Shown here piece after piece: positions 1 through 8,478 of a stretch of 15,280 bases of DNA. The translations under genes were made by a program, and so were the position numbers. Every line of letters starts with the position of its first letter. The first letter of the stretch is position 1. Under the pieces are notes generated by a model. It worked only from the letters and a program-made list of their open reading frames with translations, had not been told where the DNA came from and did not search any database. This stretch comes from an uncultured Christensenellaceae bacterium (GTDB lineage Bacteria; Bacillota; Clostridia; Christensenellales; Pumilibacteraceae): the NCBI GenBank assembly GCA_910587025.1, contig CAJUKR010000042.1:1-15280 (forward strand), written 5' to 3'.

Positions 1-1
1 G

Positions 2-796
2 AAAGCTGCATTGGAAGCGAAAGCGGCAGCCGAGGAGAAAGAGCGAGAAGAAGAGGAGAGACGAAGAAAAGAAGAAGCTGAGGAGCGAAGACTCGATCGC
101 GAATTGCGCATGCCGATGCAACAGATGCAAGCGCCGTTCGGTCAGCCTATTCCGATGCAGCAGTCGGCTTTACATTCGGCTGACGGCAATCTCGTTTCCG
201 AACTGAAAGCGGAAATAGAGAAACTGCGCGAGGAGCAACGTAATACGGCAAAAGAGGTCGCGGCAGCGGCTTCGGAAGCGAAGATCGCGGAACGCGTTGC
301 GGCGGCGAAGAGCGAAGCGGAAGAGCGCGTGCGTGCGGAAATGGAGCAGCAGGTCGCGGCTATCAAAGCGGAAGCCGAGCATAAGGCGCTCGAGGCAAAG
401 ATCGACGCGGAGTTTGCGCGTATGCGAGCGGAAAACAGATACATGATCGAGCATGCGGGAACGGGACTGCCGAACAGGGACGCACTGGGCGGATTGCTCG
501 TAGCGGCATTACAGAAGTATGTGGGTGAACAGGGATTGCCGCTGACGTCCGAAGAGCGTCCCGCATTACCCGAGAGCAATATAGTAAGCAATGTCGTGCC
601 CGGAGCGATCACTACTACAACCACGACAACGACGGTAGATGCAAGCGGGCGTGGAGACGAAAAAGCGTTATCTGTTACGGGCGGAGAAACACTCCCGACA
701 GCGGAAGGGTTATTCAACCGTAAAGGCAGGAGCAAAACCGACGGCTACGACGTAGACAACTTCTATAATTTCTTCGACGAAAACGATAAGAAATAA
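2..796 (+). CDS. 3' end of a coiled-coil protein of unknown function (5' partial)
   Basis: The reading frame is open to the first bases of the window (codons from base 2), so the true start lies upstream; the TTG at 11 is only an internal Leu codon. About 264 residues are visible. The first ~30 are almost all Glu, Arg, Lys and Ala, as in a long charged helix. A short Met/Gln/Pro stretch (MPMQQMQ) follows, then a second predicted coiled coil of Ala/Glu/Lys-rich heptads over roughly residues 60-140. Next come a moderately conserved-looking segment (around GLPNRDALGGLLVAALQKYV), an eight-Thr tract, and an acidic aromatic C-terminus (DNFYNFFDENDKK). No membrane segment or enzymatic motif is visible. 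The protein could be a scaffold or cell-envelope/cytoskeletal factor, but that is a guess and I do not recognise the family. It ends three bases before a strong terminator and converges on rnpB. Confidence 0.75.
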   Translation, partial: KAALEAKAAAEEKEREEEERRRKEEAEERRLDRELRMPMQQMQAPFGQPIPMQQSALHSADGNLVSELKAEIEKLREEQRNTAKEVAAAASEAKIAERVAAAKSEAEERVRAEMEQQVAAIKAEAEHKALEAKIDAEFARMRAENRYMIEHAGTGLPNRDALGGLLVAALQKYVGEQGLPLTSEERPALPESNIVSNVVPGAITTTTTTTTVDASGRGDEKALSVTGGETLPTAEGLFNRKGRSKTDGYDVDNFYNFFDENDKK

Positions 797-798
797 AT

Positions 799-830
799 AA
801 AAAGAACCGTATGAATTTACGGTTCTTTTT
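799..830. terminator. Bidirectional Rho-independent terminator between the convergent coiled-coil gene and rnpB
   Basis: A perfect 13-bp stem has arms AAAAAGAACCGTA (799-811) and TACGGTTCTTTTT (818-830) around a 6-nt loop. Read on the + strand it ends in a T run that continues AT-rich; read on the - strand the A-rich left flank supplies the U tract. It begins 3 bases after the stop of the coiled-coil gene and lies about 10 bases beyond the 3' end of rnpB, so it can serve both transcripts. Confidence 0.9.
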
Positions 831-840
831 ATTTAATAAA

Positions 841-1179
841 AGCGAGAATAACCTGTAAGCCGAATTCTGTCTTGAACGGTTATCTGTCTAGACCGTACGT
901 TGCCGTACGATTCGAGCGATGGGAGAGAGCGGGACGGACTATCCATATACTCTCAATCTTGCACCGGATGGGGTTTACATAGCGTCTTGCGTTGCCACAA
1001 TACCGTGTGAGCTCTTACCTCACCTTTCCACCCTTACCGCACGATTCCGCGCGGCGGTATATTTCTGTTGCACTTTCCTTGGAGTCGCCTCCACCGGTAG
1101 TTAGCCGGCATCCTGTCCTGTGGTGTTCGGACTTTCCTCGTCGGGCTTACACCCGCCGCAACCGTTCGGTTATCTCGCA
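841..1179 (-). ncRNA. rnpB: RNase P RNA, bacterial type A
   Basis: This is the catalytic RNA of ribonuclease P, which removes the 5' leader of pre-tRNAs. On the - strand the universal blocks appear in order: GAGGAAAGUCC (1129-1139), ACAGGACAGGAUGCCGG, AGUGCAACAGAAA, the P9 hairpin GUGAGGUAAGAGCUCAC, GUAAACCCC (970-978) and ACAGAAUUCGGCUUACAGG (852-870). The P9-type hairpin and the first blocks follow type A rather than the Bacillus type B. The ends are set by helix P1: 1168-1178 pairs with 842-853 with one bulged base. P4 forms between 1126-1134 and 857-864 with the conserved bulged U. P18 is a 6-bp stem with a GCAA tetraloop (894-909). The length of about 338 nt is normal. I saw no P16/P17; the P15 loop is discussed in the findings. 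Small open frames here are spurious. Confidence 0.97.
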
Positions 1180-1184
1180 AATAT

Positions 1185-1211
1185 ATTATCACAATCAAAA
1201 AAAAATGGCAA
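1185..1211 (-). promoter_or_regulatory. Probable rnpB promoter
   Basis: Reading the - strand, a -35-like TTGCCA (1206-1211) is followed by a T-rich spacer and an AT-rich -10 region, GATAATATA. Taking GATAAT (1185-1190) as the -10 puts the start near 1178, exactly at helix P1, but leaves a short 15-bp spacer. Taking TAATAT (1183-1188) gives a 17-bp spacer. A consensus TTGACA lies farther upstream (1238-1243) but is too far from this -10. Confidence 0.45.
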
Positions 1212-1253
1212 GCAAATCGGCATAAACATAAGCGTGTTGTCAATAATTGCTTT

Positions 1254-4200
1254 GTGCTGTACTTGATTATAATTATCACCGTAATTTTATGTTCGGTTAT
1301 AGTGGCTCTCGTTGCCGCTATATTATATAGCGTTCCGCCCAAAAAGTTCGAGCTCTCCGAAAAATTGTCCGTTGCCGAGTTCGACTCGGGCGTACGTAAA
1401 CTTGCCGCCGGATCGCGTGTCATTCCGCTTGTCGGCGATAAGCCGTCCGTTTCCTCCGTCAAATATTATTTGCGTCATGCCGCTTCGATAGTAACGTCGA
1501 AATCCGAAGACGACAGGGAAGATTACGAACGCGTATTTCTCGAAAACTATTACATTGCGATCGATGCGCTTGCCGTTGTGAATAAAAGCCTGCGCGGTTT
1601 CTCGGATCTGCCCGGCGGGCGTATACCCGCGGTGCTCGAGTTCGCTCGGTACTTTGTTCGTCATGCCGATTTCGGAATGGACGGCGACGCATTGAAACGT
1701 GCCGTGGATATTTATAATTCCGAGCGGCCTTTTGCCTGGAACGAGATATGCAATTTGTATCCCGCGCTCATGCTCGCGCTTCTGGAAGAGCTGACCGTTT
1801 ACGCATCGAAGATCGTTAAGCGTGCGGAGATAGCGTCGTGCGCCGCATATGATATGAGCACGGGTAACATAGAGCGCGATATGCTCGTATATAACAGCTA
1901 TGTAAAAAGAATTTATACGACGGGTAACGAAACGTATGCGTCGAAAGTGGGCACAGTGTGCGCTTCGGCGGGCGTGAACCCCGAGCGGTGCGTTTCGGGC
2001 GACGCAGTGGCTCTTGCCGATTACAACGGCGCCGTGTGCGGAATATTCGATGCTCTCCGCGCCGATTTTTTCACTGCCGAATATTTGCTCGATTTGTCTC
2101 TTTCCGCTTCGGTGCTCGAAAAATCGGACGCGGTCAATTTTGCCGCGCTTACCGTCGAAACGAAAACTTCATACATGACAGAGATATGCCGTGACGCGAG
2201 AAAACGCAAAGTCGCGGAATTCGATCGCGTGCGTCAATTGATATCTCTCGTCCGCGCATCCGGTCGCGATCTAGCGAATTTTATAATCGGCCGTCCGAAA
2301 AAATATGCGCTGTCTGTGCATATCGCAACCGTATTATCGTTATCTGCGGCCGTTTGCGCCGTGCTTGTTATTTTCTTGCCGTTGCCTTACGGCGTTATTG
2401 CCGCGTGTCTTTCGCCGTTTATTTCCATACCCGCCGCAAACGGATTATATCTATATATAATTTCAAAGTATGTCGGTCGAAGGATAGTGCCGTCGCTTAA
2501 GATCGACGAAATACCGCCTACGGCAATGATATGTTGCCGGATGGTTTCGGATAAAGAAGAACTGGAACAAGCCGCCGATAATCTGCTTACGCTTGCCGCG
2601 GCAAATGTCGGTCGACTTTCTTTCGGTCTTCTGTTGGACGCACCCGCGCGTTATACGAACGCGACGGAAGACATAGCCGATGTTTACGCGCGAAAACTTG
2701 GGCACGGCGAGTTCTTCGTATGCCTGAGAAAACAGGCGTGGGAGCGAAAACGCGGCGCCATAATCGACTTTAATAATTTGATAATGAAAGACTCGGCCGA
2801 ACGTTTTTCTTGCGTCATGGGTGAAATAAAGCCGTTTAAGTATGTAATAACGCTCGACGCCGATTCGATGATAGTAGATGCGGGAAAAATCGTGGGCGCT
2901 ATGGAGCATCCGTATAACGCCGATGTCACAATAATGAACATTCGCATGCGTTCGTCGCTGTCCGGACTTACGACGCCTTTTTCCGCGCTTATGTGCGGCG
3001 AAAAGGGATTGAGCTGTTATTCGGAAAGCGGCGGGATAATTTTCGACGCGTATGGATTCGGCAACTATACGGGCAAGGGTATTTACCGTGTGCGGGAATT
3101 CAACGAATCGCTTGAGCACGCTTTCCCCGACGGTCGTATCTTGAGCCACGATCTTATAGAGGGCGCGTTCGCGGGGTGCTCGGAGGCCGGAGTCGCTGGC
3201 ATCGACGAATTTCCGAAAACTTTTTCTTCTTACCTTGCCAGAATGCTGAGATGGATACGCGGAGACATGCAGCTATTTCCGTATCTGTTTCCGCGTGTAA
3301 GAAACCGCGACGGCAGTAAAGTCGCCAACCGCGCGAACGGCATTGCAAGATGGCAGATGTTTATGAACATTTGTTCCGCATGGTCGCCCGTCTTTGCGCT
3401 TGCGATTATTGCCGTTGCCGTCGTGAGCGGTGTACCGATTTTGTTTGCGCTTGCGTTTGCACCGCAGATCGTGTCGCTTGTTTTGGCATTTGCTCTTCTT
3501 CCGCGCATGAGTGATTTTCTTTCCGAGTGCGCCAGAGTATTGCTTAATGCATTGTGGCTTCCCACTGTCGGGCTTTGCAGTCTCTATGCGCTGTGTGTAA
3601 CGGTCGTACGGCTTGTTTCGGGACGCAATCTGCTCTGTTGGAATACCTATTCGTCATCGGGCGGGGGACACTGTATGTTTCTCGGGAACTTTGTCGTTTC
3701 CGTGCTGTTTATCGCATTCGGTATACTGCGGATAAGTCCGCTGTTTTTCGCGCTTGCGGCGATTTTTCTTACCGCGCTGCCGATCGACGCAGCATTATCG
3801 TCCGATTTTATTTCCGAGCGGATTTCGCCGAAGCTCAAGAGCGACATGCTCGACATCGCGAAAAAAACATACGAATATTTCGAAACGACTTTATCCGAAA
3901 ACAACGGTCTTCCGTGCGATAATTTTCAATCGGGCGTAGGTTGGGCGGATCGCACTTCGCCGACTAATATCGGTATGGCGCTTGCCTCCGCGTATGCGGC
4001 ATATAAGCTCGGTTTGATCGACGAAGCTCGACGCGACGAAACGATCATGTCGACGCTTCGTGCAACAGATTCGCTGGAAAAGTGCGACGGATGCCTGTAT
4101 AATTGGTACTCGGTAAGCTCGAAAAAACCGCTTGGGAAGTACGTTTCGTCCGTCGATTGCGGAAACCTTGCGGCGTCATTGATGCTTATAAGTTCGCTCG

Positions 4201-7200
4201 GCGGTGAAATAGGACAGATCGCCGAAAAATTCATTGCGGACATGAATATTGCCCGCATGTACGACCCACGGCGCAATTTGCTTTATATAGGATATAACGC
4301 GGAAACAAACGAACCCGACCGCGGACATTACGATTTGCTTGCAAGCGAAGCGATGCTGTCGTATCTTGTGTTTATCGGCTGCGGAAAAATTCCCGCGTCG
4401 TCTTTTACCGAGCTGTCGAGACGTGCGCTGAACGACGGGTACGGACGCGGCGTGCTTGCAAGCTGGTCGGGCGGCATTTTCGAATATTTGTTGCCTGCTA
4501 TGTTTTTCGCACCGCCGAGGCGTTCGCTCGTAGGTATAGGAGCGCACAGGATCGTGAAATTACACGAGCGCGAAGCGCGCATGGTAGGGTCCGATGTACT
4601 GGGTAAAAGCGAATCGCTATACGGCGAGAGATACGCAAACGGCGACTACAAATATCGCGCGTTCGGCGTGAAATGCGCCGCGCTGTCTTCGGCCGAGGAC
4701 AGACGCGTATTTGCGCCGTATGCCGAAATTATGTCATGCGCCGTTACGGGAAAGGGGAGCATCGGTCATCTGAAAAAATATATCGGATGTTACGGTTTAT
4801 ACGATTCCGTCGATCTGGAGTCGCACTCGGTGCAGCTCTCGTCTATGGCTCACCATCAGGGAATGATCATGCTTGCCGCGTGCAATCTTGTCACGGGGAA
4901 TTCTTTGCATGGCGCAATGCTGAAAAGCGCCGGAGCAAGAGCGGCGTCGCTTCTTCTCGAGGAAGATCCGCGCGCACTCAAACGTCCCGAGCGGAAACGG
5001 GTAAAATCATACCGTGCGCCCGAAGCGTTTTCGCAGATCATCGGCGGACGTTCCGTATTTCCGCAGCTGAATTTTATTACGAACGGTCGGTATTGTCTTA
5101 TGACGGACGAATGCGGACGAAGCGTATCGTATGCCGACGGCAAACTGTTGACAAGGTTTGATAAAATGAGCGGCATGCGCGTGTTCGTAAGGAGAGAAGA
5201 GGCGGTATACGAGCCTTCCGCTCTCGGAAATGCGGAATATCGCAAAGGATCGTCGGTATATCGTGATTGCCGCGCCGGTATTGTAACCGAATTGTGTGCG
5301 GGGGTGCTTTTTGACAAAAATGTCGAGTACCGCAAGATTTCGCTGCAAAACATATCAAAATCTCCTATTGCTCTGTCTGTCATAGTTGCCGTAAAGCCTT
5401 GTCTTTCTTCACGCGATGCCGATTTGTCGCACAAAGCCTATTCGGCTATGTTTTTAGAAACCGAGGAATGCGACGGGTATATTACGGCTGTACGGACGAA
5501 CGGGGACGACGGCACGCTCGCGCTTGCCGCAGATTGCGATGCGGAATATTTCGGCGACGAAAGAGCGCTCAGAACGGGCGGAGGGCTTGCGTTCGGTCGT
5601 ACCACCGAGCCGGTGCTTGCCGCGGTGGCAAATGTGGATCTGTCCGTCGGCGAACGTAAGTCGTTTACGGTATTTCTCGGTTATGCCCGAAACGGCGAAA
5701 TCGATAATCTCATGCGCAGCGCTTTGTCGAGCGACTGCGTCGGGTCCGATCGCAGGATCTCGGCTCTTGCGTCCATAACGCCTTTGTCGCGTACCGCGCG
5801 CGTGCTTGCCGCCGCTTTGCTGTCTTCTCATGGGAGAAATTGCGGCGCGTTGCCTGATGTTGTCATGCGCGCGGATACCGCGGACGCAAGCAGAGTGCTT
5901 GATTTCTTGGGACAATTGGCGATGCTCGAAAAATTCGGAATCGAGTTTTCCGTTACGGTCATAGTGTCGGAGCCCGTATCGTATTTTGAAGGGCTTTCCG
6001 CCGGGATCTCTCGCGTCGCTTCGAGAATGAAAACGTCTGTTCGCATTATCAACGAGTTGACTGCGGATCGTAACGAAGTCAATGCCGCGATGGGTGTGGG
6101 AATTAACCCTTTTGCGCTTTCAAACAGGCTTATGCCTCCGTTTTACGAGCTTCCGCCCGTGCTTCATCGCGAGATAAAGTCGGCACCTCCCGAAATCGAA
6201 TATCGATGCGGTTGCGGCGGATTTACGGCAAGCGGGGAGTATGTTATCGACGGTGATACGCCTTCTCCTTGGTACAACGTTATGTGCGACGGTAAGATCG
6301 GTTGCATCGCATCGGATAAAGGCGGTTTTACTTTCGGTAAAAATTCTCGGCAGGAAAAGTATACGGTGCATTCCAACGATGAGTTGAACGACGTGCAAGG
6401 CGACGGGATAGTACTCGGCGAAGGCGGAACGCTTTGGTCGGTGACGCGCAATCCCGTGCCGCACGAGTGCGCATATCTCACAAAGCACGGATTCGGTTAC
6501 AGCGAATTCACCTGCGGATATAACGGTATTCTCGCCGTACAGAAAACTTACGTCTACGGCGGAGTAAAGTATTATGATATAATCATAAAGAACGGCTTGC
6601 CGAAGGACAGAAAAATCGACGCGATGTGTTTTGCCGAACTGGTGATGGGCGATCATGCTTCGCGTACGTCGGGCGGAATCGTTTGCAAAGAAGATAACGG
6701 CGTTTTGTCGGCGAGCGGCGGCGATCTGGAATTGTATTTGACTTGCACGGAAAAATCGCATTCTACGGCGTTCTTCGCCGAGTCCTATAAAGATCGTTCG
6801 GGAAAATTCCGCGCTTGCGCTCATTTATACAACGACGGCTGTACGCCCGCTTTGGCTTATTCCGTTTCCGTAGATCTGGCGGCCGACTCTTCCAAACGTA
6901 TAATATTCGCGCTTTCGTCGGAGATGACTCCTGTTACTGCTGAAAGTGCGGATGTCGCATGGAAAGCGGTAAGTGAAAAATATGCGAAGTTGCCCGATGT
7001 CGAAAGCGACGAACTTCCGATAAAGTACTATCTGAAATGGCTGTCTTATCAGACTCTCGTTTCGCGGTTTACTGCAAAATGCGGCTTCCAGCAGGTGGGA
7101 GGCGCTATCGGATTCAGGGATCAATTGCAAGACGCTATGGCGTTGATCGGTGTAGTTCCCGAAAAAGTGCGGGAACACATAATCGACTGCGCGGCTCATC

Positions 7201-8441
7201 AGTTCGAGTCCGGCGACGTAATGCACTGGTGGCATCAGCCTTCGGTCGGAGTAAGAACCCGCATCTGCGACGATAAATTATTTTTGCCGCTCGCAATTGC
7301 CGAATATATAGACAGAACAGGAGACAAAAGCATTCTCGGCGAGCGCGTACCGTATTTGAAAGACCGTGCGATTCCGGACGGCAGTTCTTCCGTATACGCG
7401 TTTATGGAAAGCGGAGACGGAACCGATACGGTTGCCGCGCATGCGCTTAAGGCGATTTTTGCCGCAAAGCTGTCGCCGCGGGGACTGGTATTGATGGGTA
7501 GCGGTGACTGGAACGACGGTATGGACAGACTGGGCGAACGCGGCGAAGGCGAAAGCGTTTGGTGTACCATGTTCCTGTATTATGTCATAGGACGTTATAT
7601 GCCTTATGTCGGTGATGCGGATGAAATCGAACTGAAGAAATTGCGGCTCGGTTTATTGCCCGCCCTGGGCGAGTGTTTCGAAAAGGACAGATATGTGCGT
7701 GCGTTCGACGACGACGGAAATGTGCTCGGCAGCGAAAATTGCGACGAGTGTAAGATCGATCTGCTTGTTCAGAGCTGGGCGGTGATCTCGGGCATAGCCG
7801 ATAAAGAACGCTCGCGGCTTATTCTCGAAACCGCATACGAAAGATTGTTTGACGAAAAACTCGGGATCGTGCGATTGCTCGATCCGCCCATAACGGACAA
7901 AAAGATCGGATATATAGCCGAGTATCCGCAGGGCGTGAGAGAAAACGGCGGACAGTATACGCACGCCGCCGTCTGGTTTGCATGGGCGCTTTACGAGGCG
8001 GGCATGACCGAAAAGGCGAATAAAGTGCTCGAAGCGCTTTTGCCTGTTTCGCATACTTCGGACAGGGAAGGCGTCGAAACGTACTTGAAGGAGCCGTATG
8101 TCCTTGCCGGCGACGTTTATTACGGCGCGCTTGCGGGACGGGCGGGCTGGACATGGTACACGGGCGCGGCTGGCTGGCTTTATCGTCTTATAATCGAAAA
8201 ATATTACGGTTTGCGTATCACGGACGAAAATGTGCGCATAACGCCGAACATACCCGTAGGTAAAACGGTCGAGCTTACGGTCGGAACAAGGCGGGGAAAA
8301 TTCGCCCTGACCTTGGACGGACGCGAACGGGGACAGTGGAAAACCTATATCGACGGCAGAGGATATACTGGCGCGACGCTTCCGCTCGGCAGTCTCGACG
8401 GAAAAACGGTGGTTTTGCGTCGGGAAAAAACCTCGCTATAG
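1254..8441 (+). CDS. Cyclic beta-1,2-glucan synthase-like giant membrane glycosyltransferase (GT84 + GH189-like + GH94)
   Basis: A 2395-residue polytopic membrane protein of the NdvB/ChvB/Cgs family, which makes beta-1,2-glucan from UDP-glucose and cyclises it. One N-terminal membrane helix (about 4-27) precedes a soluble region, then a helix pair (about 353-405). A GT-A domain follows (about 426-690) with DAD at 535-537, the HD acid at 632-633 and RMLRW-IRGD at 663-671, the QxxRW-like acceptor motif. More membrane helices span about 700-850. The glucoamylase-like cyclisation domain (GH189 by family knowledge; about 862-1235) contains HHQGM at 1200-1204. Two GH94-type sugar-binding modules (starting near 1275 and 1650) lead to a GH94 phosphorylase domain with GDWNDG at 2084-2089, which carries the predicted general acid. 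It is somewhat shorter than proteobacterial homologues (about 2800). The start is GTG at 1254 with no clear Shine-Dalgarno; TTG 1263 or GTG 1302 are alternatives. No transporter gene adjoins it. Product and cyclisation are inferred. Confidence 0.9.
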   Translation: MLYLIIIITVILCSVIVALVAAILYSVPPKKFELSEKLSVAEFDSGVRKLAAGSRVIPLVGDKPSVSSVKYYLRHAASIVTSKSEDDREDYERVFLENYYIAIDALAVVNKSLRGFSDLPGGRIPAVLEFARYFVRHADFGMDGDALKRAVDIYNSERPFAWNEICNLYPALMLALLEELTVYASKIVKRAEIASCAAYDMSTGNIERDMLVYNSYVKRIYTTGNETYASKVGTVCASAGVNPERCVSGDAVALADYNGAVCGIFDALRADFFTAEYLLDLSLSASVLEKSDAVNFAALTVETKTSYMTEICRDARKRKVAEFDRVRQLISLVRASGRDLANFIIGRPKKYALSVHIATVLSLSAAVCAVLVIFLPLPYGVIAACLSPFISIPAANGLYLYIISKYVGRRIVPSLKIDEIPPTAMICCRMVSDKEELEQAADNLLTLAAANVGRLSFGLLLDAPARYTNATEDIADVYARKLGHGEFFVCLRKQAWERKRGAIIDFNNLIMKDSAERFSCVMGEIKPFKYVITLDADSMIVDAGKIVGAMEHPYNADVTIMNIRMRSSLSGLTTPFSALMCGEKGLSCYSESGGIIFDAYGFGNYTGKGIYRVREFNESLEHAFPDGRILSHDLIEGAFAGCSEAGVAGIDEFPKTFSSYLARMLRWIRGDMQLFPYLFPRVRNRDGSKVANRANGIARWQMFMNICSAWSPVFALAIIAVAVVSGVPILFALAFAPQIVSLVLAFALLPRMSDFLSECARVLLNALWLPTVGLCSLYALCVTVVRLVSGRNLLCWNTYSSSGGGHCMFLGNFVVSVLFIAFGILRISPLFFALAAIFLTALPIDAALSSDFISERISPKLKSDMLDIAKKTYEYFETTLSENNGLPCDNFQSGVGWADRTSPTNIGMALASAYAAYKLGLIDEARRDETIMSTLRATDSLEKCDGCLYNWYSVSSKKPLGKYVSSVDCGNLAASLMLISSLGGEIGQIAEKFIADMNIARMYDPRRNLLYIGYNAETNEPDRGHYDLLASEAMLSYLVFIGCGKIPASSFTELSRRALNDGYGRGVLASWSGGIFEYLLPAMFFAPPRRSLVGIGAHRIVKLHEREARMVGSDVLGKSESLYGERYANGDYKYRAFGVKCAALSSAEDRRVFAPYAEIMSCAVTGKGSIGHLKKYIGCYGLYDSVDLESHSVQLSSMAHHQGMIMLAACNLVTGNSLHGAMLKSAGARAASLLLEEDPRALKRPERKRVKSYRAPEAFSQIIGGRSVFPQLNFITNGRYCLMTDECGRSVSYADGKLLTRFDKMSGMRVFVRREEAVYEPSALGNAEYRKGSSVYRDCRAGIVTELCAGVLFDKNVEYRKISLQNISKSPIALSVIVAVKPCLSSRDADLSHKAYSAMFLETEECDGYITAVRTNGDDGTLALAADCDAEYFGDERALRTGGGLAFGRTTEPVLAAVANVDLSVGERKSFTVFLGYARNGEIDNLMRSALSSDCVGSDRRISALASITPLSRTARVLAAALLSSHGRNCGALPDVVMRADTADASRVLDFLGQLAMLEKFGIEFSVTVIVSEPVSYFEGLSAGISRVASRMKTSVRIINELTADRNEVNAAMGVGINPFALSNRLMPPFYELPPVLHREIKSAPPEIEYRCGCGGFTASGEYVIDGDTPSPWYNVMCDGKIGCIASDKGGFTFGKNSRQEKYTVHSNDELNDVQGDGIVLGEGGTLWSVTRNPVPHECAYLTKHGFGYSEFTCGYNGILAVQKTYVYGGVKYYDIIIKNGLPKDRKIDAMCFAELVMGDHASRTSGGIVCKEDNGVLSASGGDLELYLTCTEKSHSTAFFAESYKDRSGKFRACAHLYNDGCTPALAYSVSVDLAADSSKRIIFALSSEMTPVTAESADVAWKAVSEKYAKLPDVESDELPIKYYLKWLSYQTLVSRFTAKCGFQQVGGAIGFRDQLQDAMALIGVVPEKVREHIIDCAAHQFESGDVMHWWHQPSVGVRTRICDDKLFLPLAIAEYIDRTGDKSILGERVPYLKDRAIPDGSSSVYAFMESGDGTDTVAAHALKAIFAAKLSPRGLVLMGSGDWNDGMDRLGERGEGESVWCTMFLYYVIGRYMPYVGDADEIELKKLRLGLLPALGECFEKDRYVRAFDDDGNVLGSENCDECKIDLLVQSWAVISGIADKERSRLILETAYERLFDEKLGIVRLLDPPITDKKIGYIAEYPQGVRENGGQYTHAAVWFAWALYEAGMTEKANKVLEALLPVSHTSDREGVETYLKEPYVLAGDVYYGALAGRAGWTWYTGAAGWLYRLIIEKYYGLRITDENVRITPNIPVGKTVELTVGTRRGKFALTLDGRERGQWKTYIDGRGYTGATLPLGSLDGKTVVLRREKTSL

Positions 8442-8471
8442 TTGACTATGCGCCCGCGGACGTGGTATAAT
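8442..8471 (+). promoter_or_regulatory. Sigma-A promoter of the rarA-lepA-hemW cluster
   Basis: TTGACT (8442-8447) and a perfect TATAAT (8466-8471) are separated by 18 bp. The -35 starts on the base after the glucan synthase stop codon. The expected transcription start (8478 or 8479) coincides with the first ATG of rarA. No terminator separates the upstream gene, so read-through could add to expression. Confidence 0.85.
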
Positions 8472-8478
8472 CGGAACG

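Noticed and set aside
142..735. Long - strand open frame (197 codons) opposite the coiled-coil gene
   Set aside because: It is a shadow of an Ala/Glu-rich repeat-like frame, giving a low-complexity Ser/Ala product with a run of Val opposite the Thr tract.
919..1225. Small + strand open frames of 61 and 77 codons
   Set aside because: They lie inside the RNase P RNA and its promoter on the other strand and have no ribosome binding site or recognisable product.
1238..1243. Consensus TTGACA on the - strand as the rnpB -35
   Set aside because: It is about 47 bp from the plausible -10 next to helix P1, too far to pair with it.
4856..5434. Long - strand frame (192 codons), and similar frames across 2463-8154, as nested antisense genes
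   Set aside because: High GC codon-position bias of the glucan synthase gene leaves the other frames open; no start signals or recognisable domains.
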